Source: Branchiostoma floridae (taxonomy: Eukaryota > Chordata > Leptocardii > Amphioxiformes > Branchiostomatidae). From it: DNA of 64,000 bases. Each line of letters starts with the position of its first letter. Positions within the stretch are counted from its first letter, which is position 1. This document shows, in pieces, positions 23,863 to 36,000 of this stretch. The notes beneath the pieces were generated by a model that was not told the origin of the DNA, ran no database searches, and worked only from the letters and a program-made list of their open reading frames with translations. Made by a program: the position numbers and the translations under genes. The stretch spans positions 24,250,053 to 24,314,052 of the forward strand of contig NC_049987.1 of NCBI RefSeq assembly GCF_000003815.2. The letters run 5' to 3'.

Positions 23863-24421
23863 ACCTCCGATCAGTGGTGTATACGGAAATTGTAAGACGA
23901 TCATAATTACATCGTTATTGATATAATATGCAACGGTGCGTGGTAACATGACTTCCTCCTTGATGCAAAAAGTGAAAATTACGTCGTACCACTGTGTTTT
24001 CACGAAAATGGGCGCTAAAACATGTGCATAATACAGCCCTCCAGGAGTCCCAGTAAGTGCGGTAAACTGTGGAGACTGTGCTATTGATTCTTTCACATCC
24101 AACACACTGGGTAACACTGCTAAACGAATCGTAAAACAATTTCTTACCAGTTCAGTCTTGAACAAGAAGGGATGTTTGTATTCCAGTCTGTTTGTATTCC
24201 ACGGAAGTTTCGGCAGTCGGTTGGAACGGCACCAGAAGTAAATTCCACACAATAGGTTGTGTTGCTAGTCCTTTTCCATCTCTCCATGGCATTTTGATGC
24301 ATCCTGACCCGAAACGACAACGTACAAACCCCTCACGCGACACCTCTTCCAACTTATCCATGATAGTATGTACATTTAGCCTTAGTATAAGACTAAAAAG
24401 CGGAAAAATACCACAGGACAT
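23863..24421 (-). other. Unassigned minus-strand ORFs, coding status unclear
   Basis: Minus frames from 24421 to 24152 (89 codons) and 24252 to 23854 (132 codons) are longer than their surroundings. The second could end at a donor (GGAG|GTAATT near 23863). The translation includes WNLLLVPFQPTAETSVEY and LAVLPSVLDVKES, with no family that I recognise. Plus-strand frames overlap throughout. Treat as a possible exon pair only. Confidence 0.2.
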
Positions 24422-24497
24422 CAGGAAACTGTTTACTGGTGAATTTTCAATTTGAAATGACCGCGACGCACGCGCAATGCAGTTATTTAATCACATG

Positions 24498-24640
24498 TTA
24501 TCCCCAGGGGCAGACAGGAGTATCTTTCAAACTTGACACCCTGCTGACAATAATCCTGATAGCCGGTCCGAACGTTCAGAACGGTTCGGGAGGCACTGTT
24601 GCGTGTCCTGAGATCCGCCTGTCCCTGGCCCGATCCAGGA
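24498..24640 (+). mobile_element. Second copy of the 23605-23811 repeat
   Basis: Shares 'ttatccccaggg', 'cctgctgacaataatc', 'gtccgaacg', 'gttcgg' and 'gagatccgcctg' with 23619-23753 in the same order and orientation. The two copies are about 880 bp apart. No matching flanking duplication was found at this copy. Confidence 0.55.
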
Positions 24641-24779
24641 CCTTTCCCTGCCCTATCATATTACGAAGGATGAAGCGTCCAAATTTCCCAGGAACATGCC
24701 ATCGACCCCCAGATTGTGCGTCACCATCCCTAACCCAGTATATCAGTTTGCGACGCACGGGTAGTGCATAGTCTCTCCT

Positions 24780-26500
24780 TCTGTATTATAGACGTGCTGG
24801 ATGCAGCCATGCATTTCTTGATCTTTCTTGATCCAGTCGTCGCTTCGACTAACATATTTTCGACCTTTACTGTACGTTTGTGCTCTTCAAGCTAAGTACA
24901 GGTCAAAATGATAAAGTAGTGAACCCTTCTAACACAATATAAGATTAAGAGTGCGGTATCTTAGCATTTATTATTTATGTAAAATGGAGGCGTTAGATGT
25001 TCGGCTAACCGTTACCCGTGCACTGTTTTGGGTACCGTACTCCAGCGTGACACAGCACTGTACTTGTTTTAGTCTGACTTTCTTCATATAATTTCAAGGG
25101 GAATATTACTGGTCAAACTCAACACGTTTTCAGAGAGTCGATTGAAGTCTCGCTGCAAAGTTACCGGTAGTCAGGTCGTCCAACAGGTGGTCCAACTGGT
25201 ACTGCTCGCAAAAAAAGTTCCTTTCCGGCCACAGCCTGCGCTTCGACTCCAAATGTTGGTGAAAATTTTTGAAAGTGAGAAACATTTCAAATATTGCACT
25301 TCACAAATCATGTTAGGTATTGTCCACAAGACTAGATAATGCCGGACGTCATGAAAGGCATTAAAGATGTTAAATACGTTTTCAACATCATCTCCCGTAT
25401 CAATGCACATTTGGACAGAATCGCCGCTTGGTACCATGACAGTCAGTGGAAACGTAGCGCTACTCAATGTCGTCCTATTTGTAAAGCGCCAGAGACAATT
25501 ATTTAATCATAGGGTAGAAAGATTAGTTCTACAGAGAGCAATGGTGGTCTAGATATCTGTAACTTTTCTCCGCCCGTTTTAACGCCGTGCGAGCATGATC
25601 AATCCCGAGGTGTGTGGTGCACCGGTGATCTTAGACTTGTGCCAGGGTGACCTACAATAGTATTGTCGTTTATTCTTCTTATAGTACTTTGATACACTGC
25701 GCTTGGAAGACAACGATTCTATAGGCGTGGGCAATGTAGTTAGCAAATCAAACACGGCAGCAGAGCGGAGAATACAGCGTTCGTGTGTTTTAGAAACGAA
25801 ATACGGAGTAATTCACCATGCCACTGCGTGACTATTCGTATCTGCTGTTACGTGTTTAAGACTTTTTTCTCATTTATCGCTAGAGAAAAAAGAGACAAAC
25901 AGGACTAAAAAAACATGTTCATTCTTCATGAGAACAGATTTCGTAACAATGACTTATTCATACCTAAAGATATTCATATGTCTGTTTAGTTATAGACCTT
26001 ACGAAAGTCGCTTTACTTTTGTCGTGTCAATAAAGATTTTATATGCTGCATGCACGGCATTGGATAGTGTAAGAGATACGATAGAAAGACTGGTGCGTCG
26101 AGAGGGTAAACATGTAGGTGTGATCCGCGCACTCAACGCCGCATGGAGGTGATGGACAATCCAAACTGCGATATTTTCCTGCAAGTCAGAGCAAGCCGAC
26201 TTCTTTAGACCGCCCCGGGTGGGACCATAAACAGGCATTTGTCGCAGTTCTCCCAGACGTATTTTCCCGTCCAAAAAACTCGGACAGGGCCCACAACTTG
26301 AATTATGTCACAAAAAGTCACGCGATGTATTGATTTTTAACCTCCTTGGTAACTGCGACAATTTCGGCATTGTCTGAATCACTTGAATTTATCGTAAAAT
26401 TTCTCCGTTTGTCACATTTCTGCGTATGTTTTATTGACGACCAGGGGGCTCAAGAACGTGGTTGAACAACGTGTTTTGGCTCGCCATACTCAGATGAATT
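24780..26500. other. Gene-free by my reading; weak ORFs
   Basis: ORFs of 65-98 codons at 25142-25467 and 25999-26274 lack recognisable domains, and no exon chain joins them. Nothing else definite. Confidence 0.3.
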
Positions 26501-26539
26501 TCCAAGAAACTTGATAGTGGGGCATAGGATTTCAGTTGC

Positions 26540-26850
26540 AGTTTCTTACAACCAATCATGTGGCTCATTATTTGCAGTAAAAATCGACGTCTCCGGCTCA
26601 TTTCGTACAAATTGTAGCGATTGGCTAGCCAGTAAATAGATTGTCCCACACTGTACACATCAGACGGCTGCCGCCAGCATTGCACCATGGCAACAGCCAA
26701 TGTGTGGTTGGAAAGACCACCAAGGCGCCAAGGCTCACGTGCGCCGCACAGGCGGGATGTCAATCAACCCGCTGTTCATTTCAGCTGATGCGGCCTGGAA
26801 CTGGGATTGCCCGAGCAACGCTGAAAAGGCAGAAAAAAAACCGCGCTGAG
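26540..26850. promoter_or_regulatory. Promoter-like CpG segment with CCAAT boxes
   Basis: Within 200 bp there are several CCAAT-box cores in both orientations (aaccaatcatg near 26550, cgattggctag near 26618, cagccaatgtg near 26693) and an RFX/X-box-like half site (accatggcaac near 26682). CpG density is raised around ggcgcc and cacgtgcgccgc. The neighbourhood lacks a gene I can name, so the promoted transcript is unknown. Confidence 0.35.
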
Positions 26851-27219
26851 TAGCGGAGCAGATTTTTCAAATTTCTCTACACTGTAAGCTGGAAAATGAA
26901 CAGCATTTTATAAGTGTATGTAAACTTTACTAGAAGACCCATCAGTTGGTTTTGCTACTCTCTTTACTTCAGATAGCCGTGCGTGGTGACAGTATATTAA
27001 TGAACGAATATGTACAAGAAAATACGTCACCCATTCATTAGTCGCGGCCAAAATATTAATATAGAAGAAAAGTTGTAGATTTGAGGGTAGAAAAATATCT
27101 CTTTTTTATTTTCATAGTATTGTTCAGGCGATAGTACAACGTTATTACTATTAGTGTTCGCCCGCTCTGGCTGTTGCCCCGTAATACTGGACGTAATGTA
27201 TGCCTCTAACAATGTCTAA

Positions 27220-27580
27220 TAGTCTCACTTGCGGACTTTAGCGCTCTTCTGGTCGCTGCGTTTAGTGTACGGAAGGGGGCGCTGTCGCACGGCTTCCGAC
27301 AATTTAGGGACTTAGACAAAATTTGGTCACGCGGCGGCAATTTTTTTCTAAGTGTTTTACGGCGCCCGAAGCGTCCGGCGGTCCTGAACTGCCGAACGTG
27401 CTGAACCACTTAATGACGGTTCACCGCCCGGCGCGCGGACGGGCAGCCTCGCGGGGCGGACGCCTTTCACGTAGGCGGACGAGGTGGACTGCCCTCGGAC
27501 CGGTTCGAACCGCCCGGTGCGAGTTGATTTTCACACAGGAAGTTTTCCCAGACAATCAGAACCAGGTTCACGTCCGGACC
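27220..27580. repeat. GC-rich CCGG/TTCGAA island
   Basis: Strongly GC-rich with gtccggcggtcc, ctgccgaacgtgctgaacc, ggaccggttcgaaccgcc and gtccggacc. This is the same vocabulary as 21165-21560 and the repeats near 23.7 and 24.6 kb. Overlapping ORFs on both strands are not convincing as genes. Confidence 0.5.
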
Positions 27581-27599
27581 TGGGCTTGATCCTCTGGAC

Positions 27600-29400
27600 C
27601 TGAACTGTGCCTGGATTTTCTGTACTGGTACTCAGCCTTATACCAGAGGCATCAAAGTATACTAAGCAAAAATCAAACAGAAGCATTGCCACACTGACTG
27701 TACAAAGAATACCATTAAAAAATTCTAGCCTCCACTAGCAATTGTCTCCTTTGTTTACACTGACATTAAGCATTATTAGACACTCACTGCCATATGCAGC
27801 GTGCCACTCACTCCCCAAGTTATGTATGTTACCAAAACATACCTGTTTACTGTAAATTCTGCCTCAAGTTCACAACATGACCTTGGCGACATCACAGCTG
27901 TCTCTTCCATGGTCCAACAAATAGATGCTGATGTTTTGTAGGTGGAAAAACAGGACTTGTAAGCAAAGGGGCTTGTTTTTCCACAGGTAGACTAATTACA
28001 TGTCTATAGGTGTGAAAGACCTTTGCTAAAGACAGCTAGACAGTTCATGGTGCAGCAACGCCCCCTATTAACTCATAGCAGTACTGCAGTGTACATGTAA
28101 CAGGTGTATGTGCACCTGTTAACCTCAAACAGAATATAAAGATTAAATCATGTTAAGTCATTTTTGATTAGTCATTGATAGTTTCTGGGCAATTAGATAA
28201 TAAAGCAATCTTATCATAGACTTCTTTTTAATGTGCATTTACATTGGTTTTTAATTACTCTTCAAACCCCAACTTTTGCGAGCCAGAGAGGTACCACAAA
28301 ATAAGACAAGAACTGAAGATGTGACTGTGCTACCATAACAGTACACTATAGCTACCGCACACATTAACTCTTCTTTGATATGCTGAAAACCAAGTTTTCA
28401 CAAGTTTCAGTAATCACTTGGTCCGTAAATAAAAAAGGACAAAGAACCACCATTTCTGTTGGTGTAAACCTACACTAAAATAATATACAATGCCATACAA
28501 TCACCCCTTGCAAAATACATATCATAGAATATACTTCAATCGGACACTTGCATTTCCAGACCTACCTCAGACTTTGACTTGCAATAAAACCATCTCTGCT
28601 ATAGATAATGATTATTAATTTGTCATCTGATTTTGTAACACTGATTGATACAACAATATTTCCTCACCTTTTTTTCCACAACAGCTTGCAACTAACCAAC
28701 CTTGGCATCAGATGCAGAGAATGTTGCCAACACATCTGAATTGTTACTACTATTCTTAGACTAGTATGTACAGTGTCAGTTACTTTGTACAAAACACGTT
28801 TGTCTGTGCGTGATTCAAGCATTGGCTTAATCCGTTTCATCTGCATATTGGCAGCATATGTAGGAAGCATGTGACATGTCCTAAGCCTCTCCCGTTATCC
28901 AATTGCTCTTTCCCTAATCCCCAAGTCTGAGAGGGTCTGCATGTCTTTTTCTGTAAGGCGTAGGGAGTTGTCTTGATTCAACGTTAATCATAACAGGCCC
29001 GCTCTAATTCAACGTTAAGCATTGTCCGTAAATTATTCATGTAGTACAATTTGTTGGTTCAATTCTACATCGCACGTAATTGTGATCCCGAATGCATCAT
29101 TAAGCAATACTGACAAATTATTTGTATTGCAGAGATGAATGCCAGATTCCCAAAAGTCTCAACAGAGCATCCGGACAGCGTCAGTGTTCACAGCCAAATT
29201 TTGCCAACACACCATAGACACAATCAGTAAGGCATAATCCAACCTAACTCCTTCCCAAAACCTTTTTTCAAGACAATTTACAACAAACCATAATGATGAT
29301 GATGACAACGAACCATTGTCATCTATCATCGCTGGACCATAATGACAAAGAAGTGAACAAGTCAGTATTGCCAACCTAACTCATTCCCAAAACCTGTTTC
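27600..29400. other. Gene-free AT-rich stretch with one MITE fragment
   Basis: A fragment of the agggtctgcatg MITE family begins near 28932 and is followed by 'taaggcgtagggag'. A ~50-bp direct duplication 'ccaacctaactccttcccaa' / 'ccaacctaactcattcccaa' lies near 29237 and 29370. No exon seen. Confidence 0.4.
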
Positions 29401-29840
29401 AAGTCAACTTACAATTGACCGTTGCCATCTACATTTTTAAAAGCACTGCTGGGCCTCCTAAATTTACCGTTATGGGTAACTGGGATCCCCCCATACAGAC
29501 CCTAATCTACCCTTTCCAGGAACAGCCCCTCCATCCCCCTGCTTTATCCTCACCTTTGAATCGACGCTCACGACGACCAGTCTTCCCCGCGGCCACACCA
29601 AACAGTTTGATACATGAAAACCGTCAGCGATCCATTAGTCGTCTGACCTTTGTCATTTATGGCACAACAGGCCGCGGTTTTGTAAGCGAATCCACCCGAC
29701 AAGTGTCCGGTTTCAACACAAAAGCCATTAGCTTCCTCTCATGTAACCACCTGAACACAGGAACGGCTGCCGTTTAATTTGTTTTCTTAAACATTCTTTT
29801 GACAAGTTTATCCTTTCAACGAAACAGGTTTTAGAGAAAC

Positions 29841-30182
29841 CAGGGTTGAACAAGTCCACAAGCCCTATTGTCCCGGACAGATAAAATAGCCCATAGGGCA
29901 AGTGCATGTCCATGATGTCCTACCCCACTTGCCCGATCGGGCAAGTAAGATTTTTCAATGATTGAGATTTTGATATACTTGTTACTTTTCACAGTCGCGG
30001 CATCAAGCATTAGTCAACATAGAAAAATCGAGTCAGTGATAAAAGAATTCCATCCAAGTGAAAATGCATTAAAAATTCACTTAAATTTTGGGCAAGTAAA
30101 AATTTCTTTCGAGCGAGTGAATTTTTTATGCACTTGCCCGATAGAACAAGTCAATCTTAGCTAGGAAACTTGTTCAACCCTG
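29841..30182. mobile_element. MITE with cagggttgaacaagt ends
   Basis: Terminal inverted repeats cagggttgaacaagt / acttgttcaaccctg bound 342 bp, and the 5-mer gaaac flanks both ends (29836-29840 and 30183-30187). Inside is a perfect 20-bp palindrome, acttgcccgatcgggcaagt (about 29927-29946), and further 'gggcaagt' repeats. CAGGG-type ends suggest the hAT superfamily. The short ORFs across it are not genes. Confidence 0.7.
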
Positions 30183-30675
30183 GAAACCATCTGCATTTAC
30201 TAATTCTAGCCATGGCAAAACATACGATCAGTTATGTAATCAACGGACTCTCTAAGACTCAATATTATGTCTCGAAATTATATATATACATATTAATCAT
30301 GTTGTCTACACTGTGATCACGAGGATGGATTAATGTAACAACTTCAATCAGCGTTCCAAATCTCTTATTCAATACAAAAGTCACTGTACTGTCATGTCAA
30401 TAAAGCTTGTTTCTCATTTTTAATTCAGATGAAATCAACAGGATAAGAAGATATCCTTCTGTTACATAACTCCTTGTCTAACTAGTGTCTCGAAACTTAA
30501 CCTGTAAAAAGTGCTATCAATGAAGTATTTCACAATACTGTGAGGAGAAAGCCAAGAGGTAGTCTTGTTATATTTGAGAACTTAAGACCAACAATGCCCT
30601 CCCACAAGAAGGTAAAAGTGCTGAGACTCCCTGAAAACAAGGCATCAAAGTGTTGGCCACTGGGTGAATTGCCTC

Positions 30676-30990
30676 ATACAAACCTCTATTACAAATAAGG
30701 AGGATAATTATCTGTATCTGTATCTGTATAGCCGGTATAACCACCCTTCGGCGTAACACACCAGCTTCTGTATCTGTATCTATATAGCCGGTATAACCAC
30801 CCTTCGACGTAACACACCAGCTTCTGTATCTGTATCTATATAGCCGGTATAACCGCCGTTCGGCGTAACACACCAGCTTCTGTATCTGTATCTATATAGC
30901 CGGTATAACCGCCCTTCGGCGTAACACACCAGCTTCTGTATCTGTATCTATATAGCCGGTACAATGGCCGTTCCGCGTAACACATCAGCT
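30676..30990. repeat. Minisatellite, 56-bp unit, 5 copies
   Basis: The word gccggtataacc recurs at 30731, 30787, 30843 and 30899, and as gccggtacaat at 30955: an exact 56-bp period. Each unit contains 'cttctgtatctgtatct' and 'cgtaacacaccagct'. The 101-codon minus ORF is generated by the repeat. Confidence 0.9.
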
Positions 30991-31244
30991 TTGCAGGCAC
31001 GCGGCACGGCAGCAGCTGGTTATATCACACCCAACGACCCGTCAGACCTAACTTTTGCACATCTCTGTATAGAAGTATACTGTTCTACAAGTACAAGACC
31101 CTCTCCTGGAGTTTACAATGATTATGTTGAGGCGAGACCAACTTGTGCCTTTCCATTTGGACACTCAACTATAAAAGAATTTATCTTCAATCTCCACAAT
31201 TGTTTCATATCAAAGGACTTCTGCCACCTTGTTGTTAGGATTGA

Positions 31245-31655
31245 TTCATGATCTCGAGATCCTGGGTTCAAATCTGTAGCAGGCCTCAATGTTGTAAAAA
31301 GGCATTTTGAATGTCCTCACTCAACTCAGGTGAAAATGAGCTTTAGCTAGGGACATGACGTTCTCTCAATGAGACGTTGTAAGAAAAGAGTAGAAACAGT
31401 GTCCTTGCTCCCAGGATTCTAACTCGCGCCAAACCCAGGCTGCTAGACCACAAACCCAGCACCACAAACCACTATGACAAAAGCCCAGAGCCATTGGCAT
31501 GGTCAGTTTGGCGCTGCCTGAACCCCACTGTTACAATGTAAAGCCAGAGGTCTCATTTCTGAGGACCTCAAAAATGTAAAAGAACCCACCACACTTACTG
31601 ATAACAGTAGGGTCCTTTCTAAAGCGTCTGAGTGGCTCAAACCTTACAGTCAGCT
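31245..31655 (+). mobile_element. SINE-type repeat fragments
   Basis: Begins with a B-box-like gatcctgggttcaaatctg (31256), then 'tcctcactcaactcaggtga' and 'aatgagctttagct'. After an apparent insertion it resumes with 'taaaagaacccaccacactt' and 'tctgagtggctcaaacc', matching the repeat at 17760-17960. Confidence 0.5.
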
Positions 31656-31663
31656 TTTGTAAG

Positions 31664-32028
31664 TTAGGCCATGTTGATTTGATTATATGGATGACATCCT
31701 CTGGAACCCTAAAACCGATGCAAGTGCGCAAATTAAAAAAAGCTTGACAACAGAATAGCCTTCATTAGAATATGAAATATAACTAAGTTCTAAGGACAGT
31801 TCAATTGTATACACTACAAACAGATTCTCCGTTTTGTTTCTCTCACATATTTTTCTCTGACATTTTCCAATATTTTTTTTCTTTCTTTTGCTATGTACTG
31901 TATGGTATCTTTTGCTCATTTTGCATCTGCTTTGTACAATTTAAGGGAAAGGTTGAAAACTTTTGAAAACGGCCAGAAATTAATGTATGCACGGATGTCA
32001 TCCATATAATCAAATCAACCTGGCCTTA
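31664..32028. mobile_element. MITE with taggccatgttgatttgatt ends
   Basis: The left end taggccatgttgatttgatt continuing tatatggatgacatcc is mirrored by the right end ggatgtcatccatataatca... tggcctta, an inverted repeat of about 35 bp. The right half recurs at 46400-46565 ('ccatataatcaaatcaacat'), just downstream of FANCG. No coding content. Confidence 0.75.
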
Positions 32029-32569
32029 CTCTACAAAACATGGACCAGGTGTGTTATGCCTTTAGGCAGTTTACCGACAATGTGATGTGAACAAACGCCA
32101 GCCAGGCTGCTGTCTCATGTGATATCTGCCGGGTCTTTCCGAACAAAAGACTTGTTATTTTTAAACAAACGTACAATCTGACATATTATGTAACACAACA
32201 TGGCAACATGCCCCCCTCCCACGACCCGCAAACACACACAGGACACATAAATAAAATCAAACTAACTATGAGCATAGTAGTGTGCCTGTGTTTCTTTGAC
32301 AGTACTTATGTGCACCATAACTACTGCTGTGAACCCAAAATGTACCCTAACACTTTTGAATCGTCACGGAGTTTACAAAATATCGTCTGCTAGTTGAGCT
32401 ATTTTTGCCGCGAGCGATTAATCTGAACTTCTCCAACGTTTTCGTATAACTTCCCGACAGTTTTCAGCATAAAAGGATTTCTCAACAAGAGCTTTTAACG
32501 TGCCAGACGTAAACACACCCTCTGATGTTCTAAAAACATCTTTAAAAGGGCAATATTTGGGTACAAAAT

Positions 32570-32745
32570 GGAGAAACTCAAAACACACCACACTCACCTT
32601 TCGCGCCGAACGTCGTCTGGAGTTTCAAAATGGCGCCCAAAGGTCCCGGATGCGGAAGTGGTTTGTTGACGATCTCCATGACAACGGGAGTAACAACCTG
32701 CCGGACCGAACCGCGTTACGTGACTACGTCATATTGTCACCCTGC
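32570..32745. promoter_or_regulatory. CpG-rich promoter-like segment
   Basis: A CpG-rich patch with aaaatggcgcc (YY1-like), ggatgcggaagtgg (ETS-like) and actacgtcat (ATF/CREB-like), located 330-500 bp upstream of the FAM228 start codon. It could be an upstream or divergent promoter. The 95-codon ORF at 32500-32787 has no recognised domain and probably reflects composition. Confidence 0.4.
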
Positions 32746-32925
32746 GCTACAAACAATTTAGTACTTAGTAAACCTATCAAAATCTAGCATTAACCTCTAT
32801 GTTTTCAATACGAAACTATCAAATTCTGATTTTAAAAAAGATATTAAAGTGCAAATTAGATGGAATTTGACCCCAATATTAATTTTGAAAACGCAAAATA
32901 GGCTCGAGCGGATGGATATTTAAGG

Positions 32926-33071
32926 GTGGTTCGCCCGGGGGGCGTTACCCTAACGGTGATTTGCATAACCACAACAAGCTTTGAGCATGGCAACTTGTCA
33001 CGCTGTTTGAGTAGCATAGCTTCTCATTCTGATTTCACAGCGATTAATAGATCCCAACCAGGGAAGCCACG
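32926..33071 (+). promoter_or_regulatory. FAM228 5' UTR and proximal promoter region
   Basis: Immediately 5' of the FAM228 start. Contains a GC patch (gcccggggggcgttaccc), an octamer-like tgatttgcataac and an RFX-half-site-like gagcatggcaact. No TATA box at a convincing distance. The exact transcription start cannot be read from sequence. Confidence 0.4.
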
Positions 33072-36000
33072 ATGTCCGTCATGGCTGCTAGGGGCCGGGA
33101 ACTCACCCGGGAGTCGTTCGGGAGGGCGTCGACGTGGAGCGCGGGCGAGGGCTCGGGCTCCATCGAGGTGCACGACCGACAAGCGGCGGACCAGCTCGCC
33201 CTGGCCAGCCGACGGGAAATGGAGCAAATTCAGGTGAGTCACGATCGGCGAAAGTCTGGATTCCTTCGTGGAGAAAGTCCTTACAACTCACACTTGTAAT
33301 CTGACGAATGTTTGAGTCAAACCTGAGGACTGTAGCCCCTTCTTCAAGTGTCTAAAGCCAGACCGCCCGCCACCCAAATCGGTTACAAGACCACTTGAGA
33401 AATAGGAAGAACAAAAAGCGAACTTTGGACAACAGCAGCTGTGAAAGAAACTTTACAACCACCATATACCTCCTGCAGTGTTGATTCTCTACAATGTGCC
33501 TTAATTTACAACAAGGAATAAAAGTCTTGAAGAAAGCTAGAGCAATTTCTTTTCGGTACTGATTGACTACTTGAGTGGCAAAGTTGCTTGAGATCAGACC
33601 CCAGTTGTTGCCACCACACACCTTCCACTTGACCACACCTGACTTACAGGTAACAACACGTCTCGGTATGGGTGACAGGGCTTCTTATAGTGCGGGTCTA
33701 AATTCTTAACTGGCAACCTCAAGTATTGTAACAGTTGTGGCTAGTGCCACATAGGCCAAAAGTTTCAATGTTTCAGTAGCACCTGGGTACAATTTTACAG
33801 GGAGGAGTTGCTAGATGAAGAAAGACTGAATGCAGCTATAGGACTTTCCAGACTATAGATGCAGAACACAGTGACTGATGATGAGTTGCTAGCTCTTCCC
33901 CTATTTTATGTCCCTTCCAATATACAGGTGCAGCCCCAACCAAGATGCCCTTCTCCAACTTAAAGTATACAACCAGAAAATACCACAGTGACTCCAATTG
34001 AAATGTGCACTATTTGCTTGATGTCCACTATGATAAACCTTAAGTACATGCTGAAAGTGATCAAAGTTTGGGTAGGCACCTTAACACACATCTTGGACAC
34101 TCCTTTGCTTGTATGCAACACCTTAGTGTTTACTTCAATGGTTCTTTCACTATAGAACTGATAGTTTTGAAGACAGGTATGGAAGTTTGACTACAGGCAT
34201 TTTTTTTTCAGTTTTATCAGTTCCATACTTTTTTTTTACACTAGACTAAGCATAAATCAGGTGTTGGGCAGAGAAACACTCACAGGTGACCTGTTTTGTC
34301 ACCATGATTAAGTTTCTGTGGCAGAGAGGAATTCTTTAACTGTGTCGTTTCATGCATGTTTGCTGTGAAGCATCCTCTTATCTTATTTATCTCAGTCAAT
34401 TAAAGGCACTTCTTGCAACAACAGGTGTGATCATGATTATACTTTTACAGTTTTGAACACACCTTTTCACAAAAGTCGCTCATTGCACAAGGAGCACTTT
34501 AAAGGTTATTTTCTAATCAAAGAACTTCCAGCAATCAAGTAGAATTTTATTCATCTGGTTCATTTACCTGCTCTGATTAAAAAGAAAGAAGAAAAAAACA
34601 GGTCATGAGAGGAATATGAAAAATGTCCACAAAAAACTTGTGTTTCGAAGAGGTTTACTGTAAGTGAAAATTCCCCCCATACAGTGTAAGCTCTAGGTTT
34701 TTTTCTAGCAGTTTGCAGTTTTTTCTATAGGACAAAGTTTTGATCAAGAAGTGCCAGCATTCCTTAGCGTGAAAAATCTTTAGATTACGTGTCACAAAAG
34801 CTTCCCAGCTGACTCTGTATGAACTTCTTCTACTCCTCAGCTACCAGCGCAGAGTCTGAAATGCCAGCCAAGATATAAGTCACGGTTAAACAAACACCCC
34901 GCCCGCTTCAAAGGGCATTCCCCACTCCCCTTAGCAACGCCCCGGCAACGCATCCCACCGCCCGCACGAACCGCGAATGCGCAGAAAAAAGTTTTGACAA
35001 CACTCACGCACCCCACACGAGGCAATCTAATCTCTCTGATGGTATTGTGTTGGTGGCTCCCTGGGGAGTTGTTACCGCTAATCAATTTCTCCTATTATTA
35101 CATCCCCCCCACCCACTTCTTTTCATAATGGCGCCATTACCTGAACAAACCAACCCGATTCTATCCCCACTGGTGGTTCTCTAAGTTCCCTTTTCCCATA
35201 GCTGTCATTATTTCACCACAATAATGCAGACATAATGAAAATTAATAGCCATTAAATTGACTGAAGTCACTTACTTTTAGTGTTTCCCGGTCGTCAATAG
35301 AAGGTGGTTTCTTTTGTATCTGTTGAAAGAAGTCATATTGAACAGATGGCCTCTCTTTTATTAGAGGTACTAAATGTGATTTCCCTTGGTAAATGGTACG
35401 GACCTGCTTTTATGTTTGGAGACTAAATGTGTTCTTTTGTTAATTGATGAGAGAAGTGAATTGGGGCTTCCCTTTGTCGTTATTGTAAGTCGGGACACCT
35501 CTATAGGAGAAACCTAACAAAAGCCTTAACAGCAAAAAACACAAACCACAGGAAAGTAGAAATGTGCAGGACAGAAGTTTGAATGTAATGCACCATCTGT
35601 ACCTTTCCCTCCTATCAATACATTAATCGTGGATAGTTGTAATTTTAAAGATTCTTTGTTTGGAAAACACCCTTAAAATCAAACAGGAGCTAGGCAACAA
35701 TAGGATACAACATAGAGATACAAAAATACCTATTTAAGGGTGACAAGAGTTAAGTTTTTACTTGTCAAGCTTGTCAGCACTATAAGACTTGCATTTCAGC
35801 AAGTTGACTTTGAAATAACTCAAAGAACGTTCATTTGAGGAGAGTCAAGGAAACAAAAAATTTAATCTAAAAGTCAGCCCTCTGAGACTTTTATTTCAAC
35901 AAGTTGACTTTGAAATAACTCAAAGAACATTAATTCATGAATAAAGACTCTTTCTACACAACTAATGCTTTATTCTCACCGACATTTCTGTGACAGTCTG

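Noticed and set aside
23619..24640. Pair of long terminal repeats of a retroelement
   Set aside because: The first copy has its own 13-bp target duplication, there are no tg...ca termini, and no gag-pol frame lies between.
29415..29777. 120-codon plus ORF
   Set aside because: Pro/Ser/Arg-rich with no recognised domain, no splice context and no poly(A) signal in place. Coding status not supported.
30568..30873. 101-codon minus ORF
   Set aside because: Generated by the 56-bp minisatellite.
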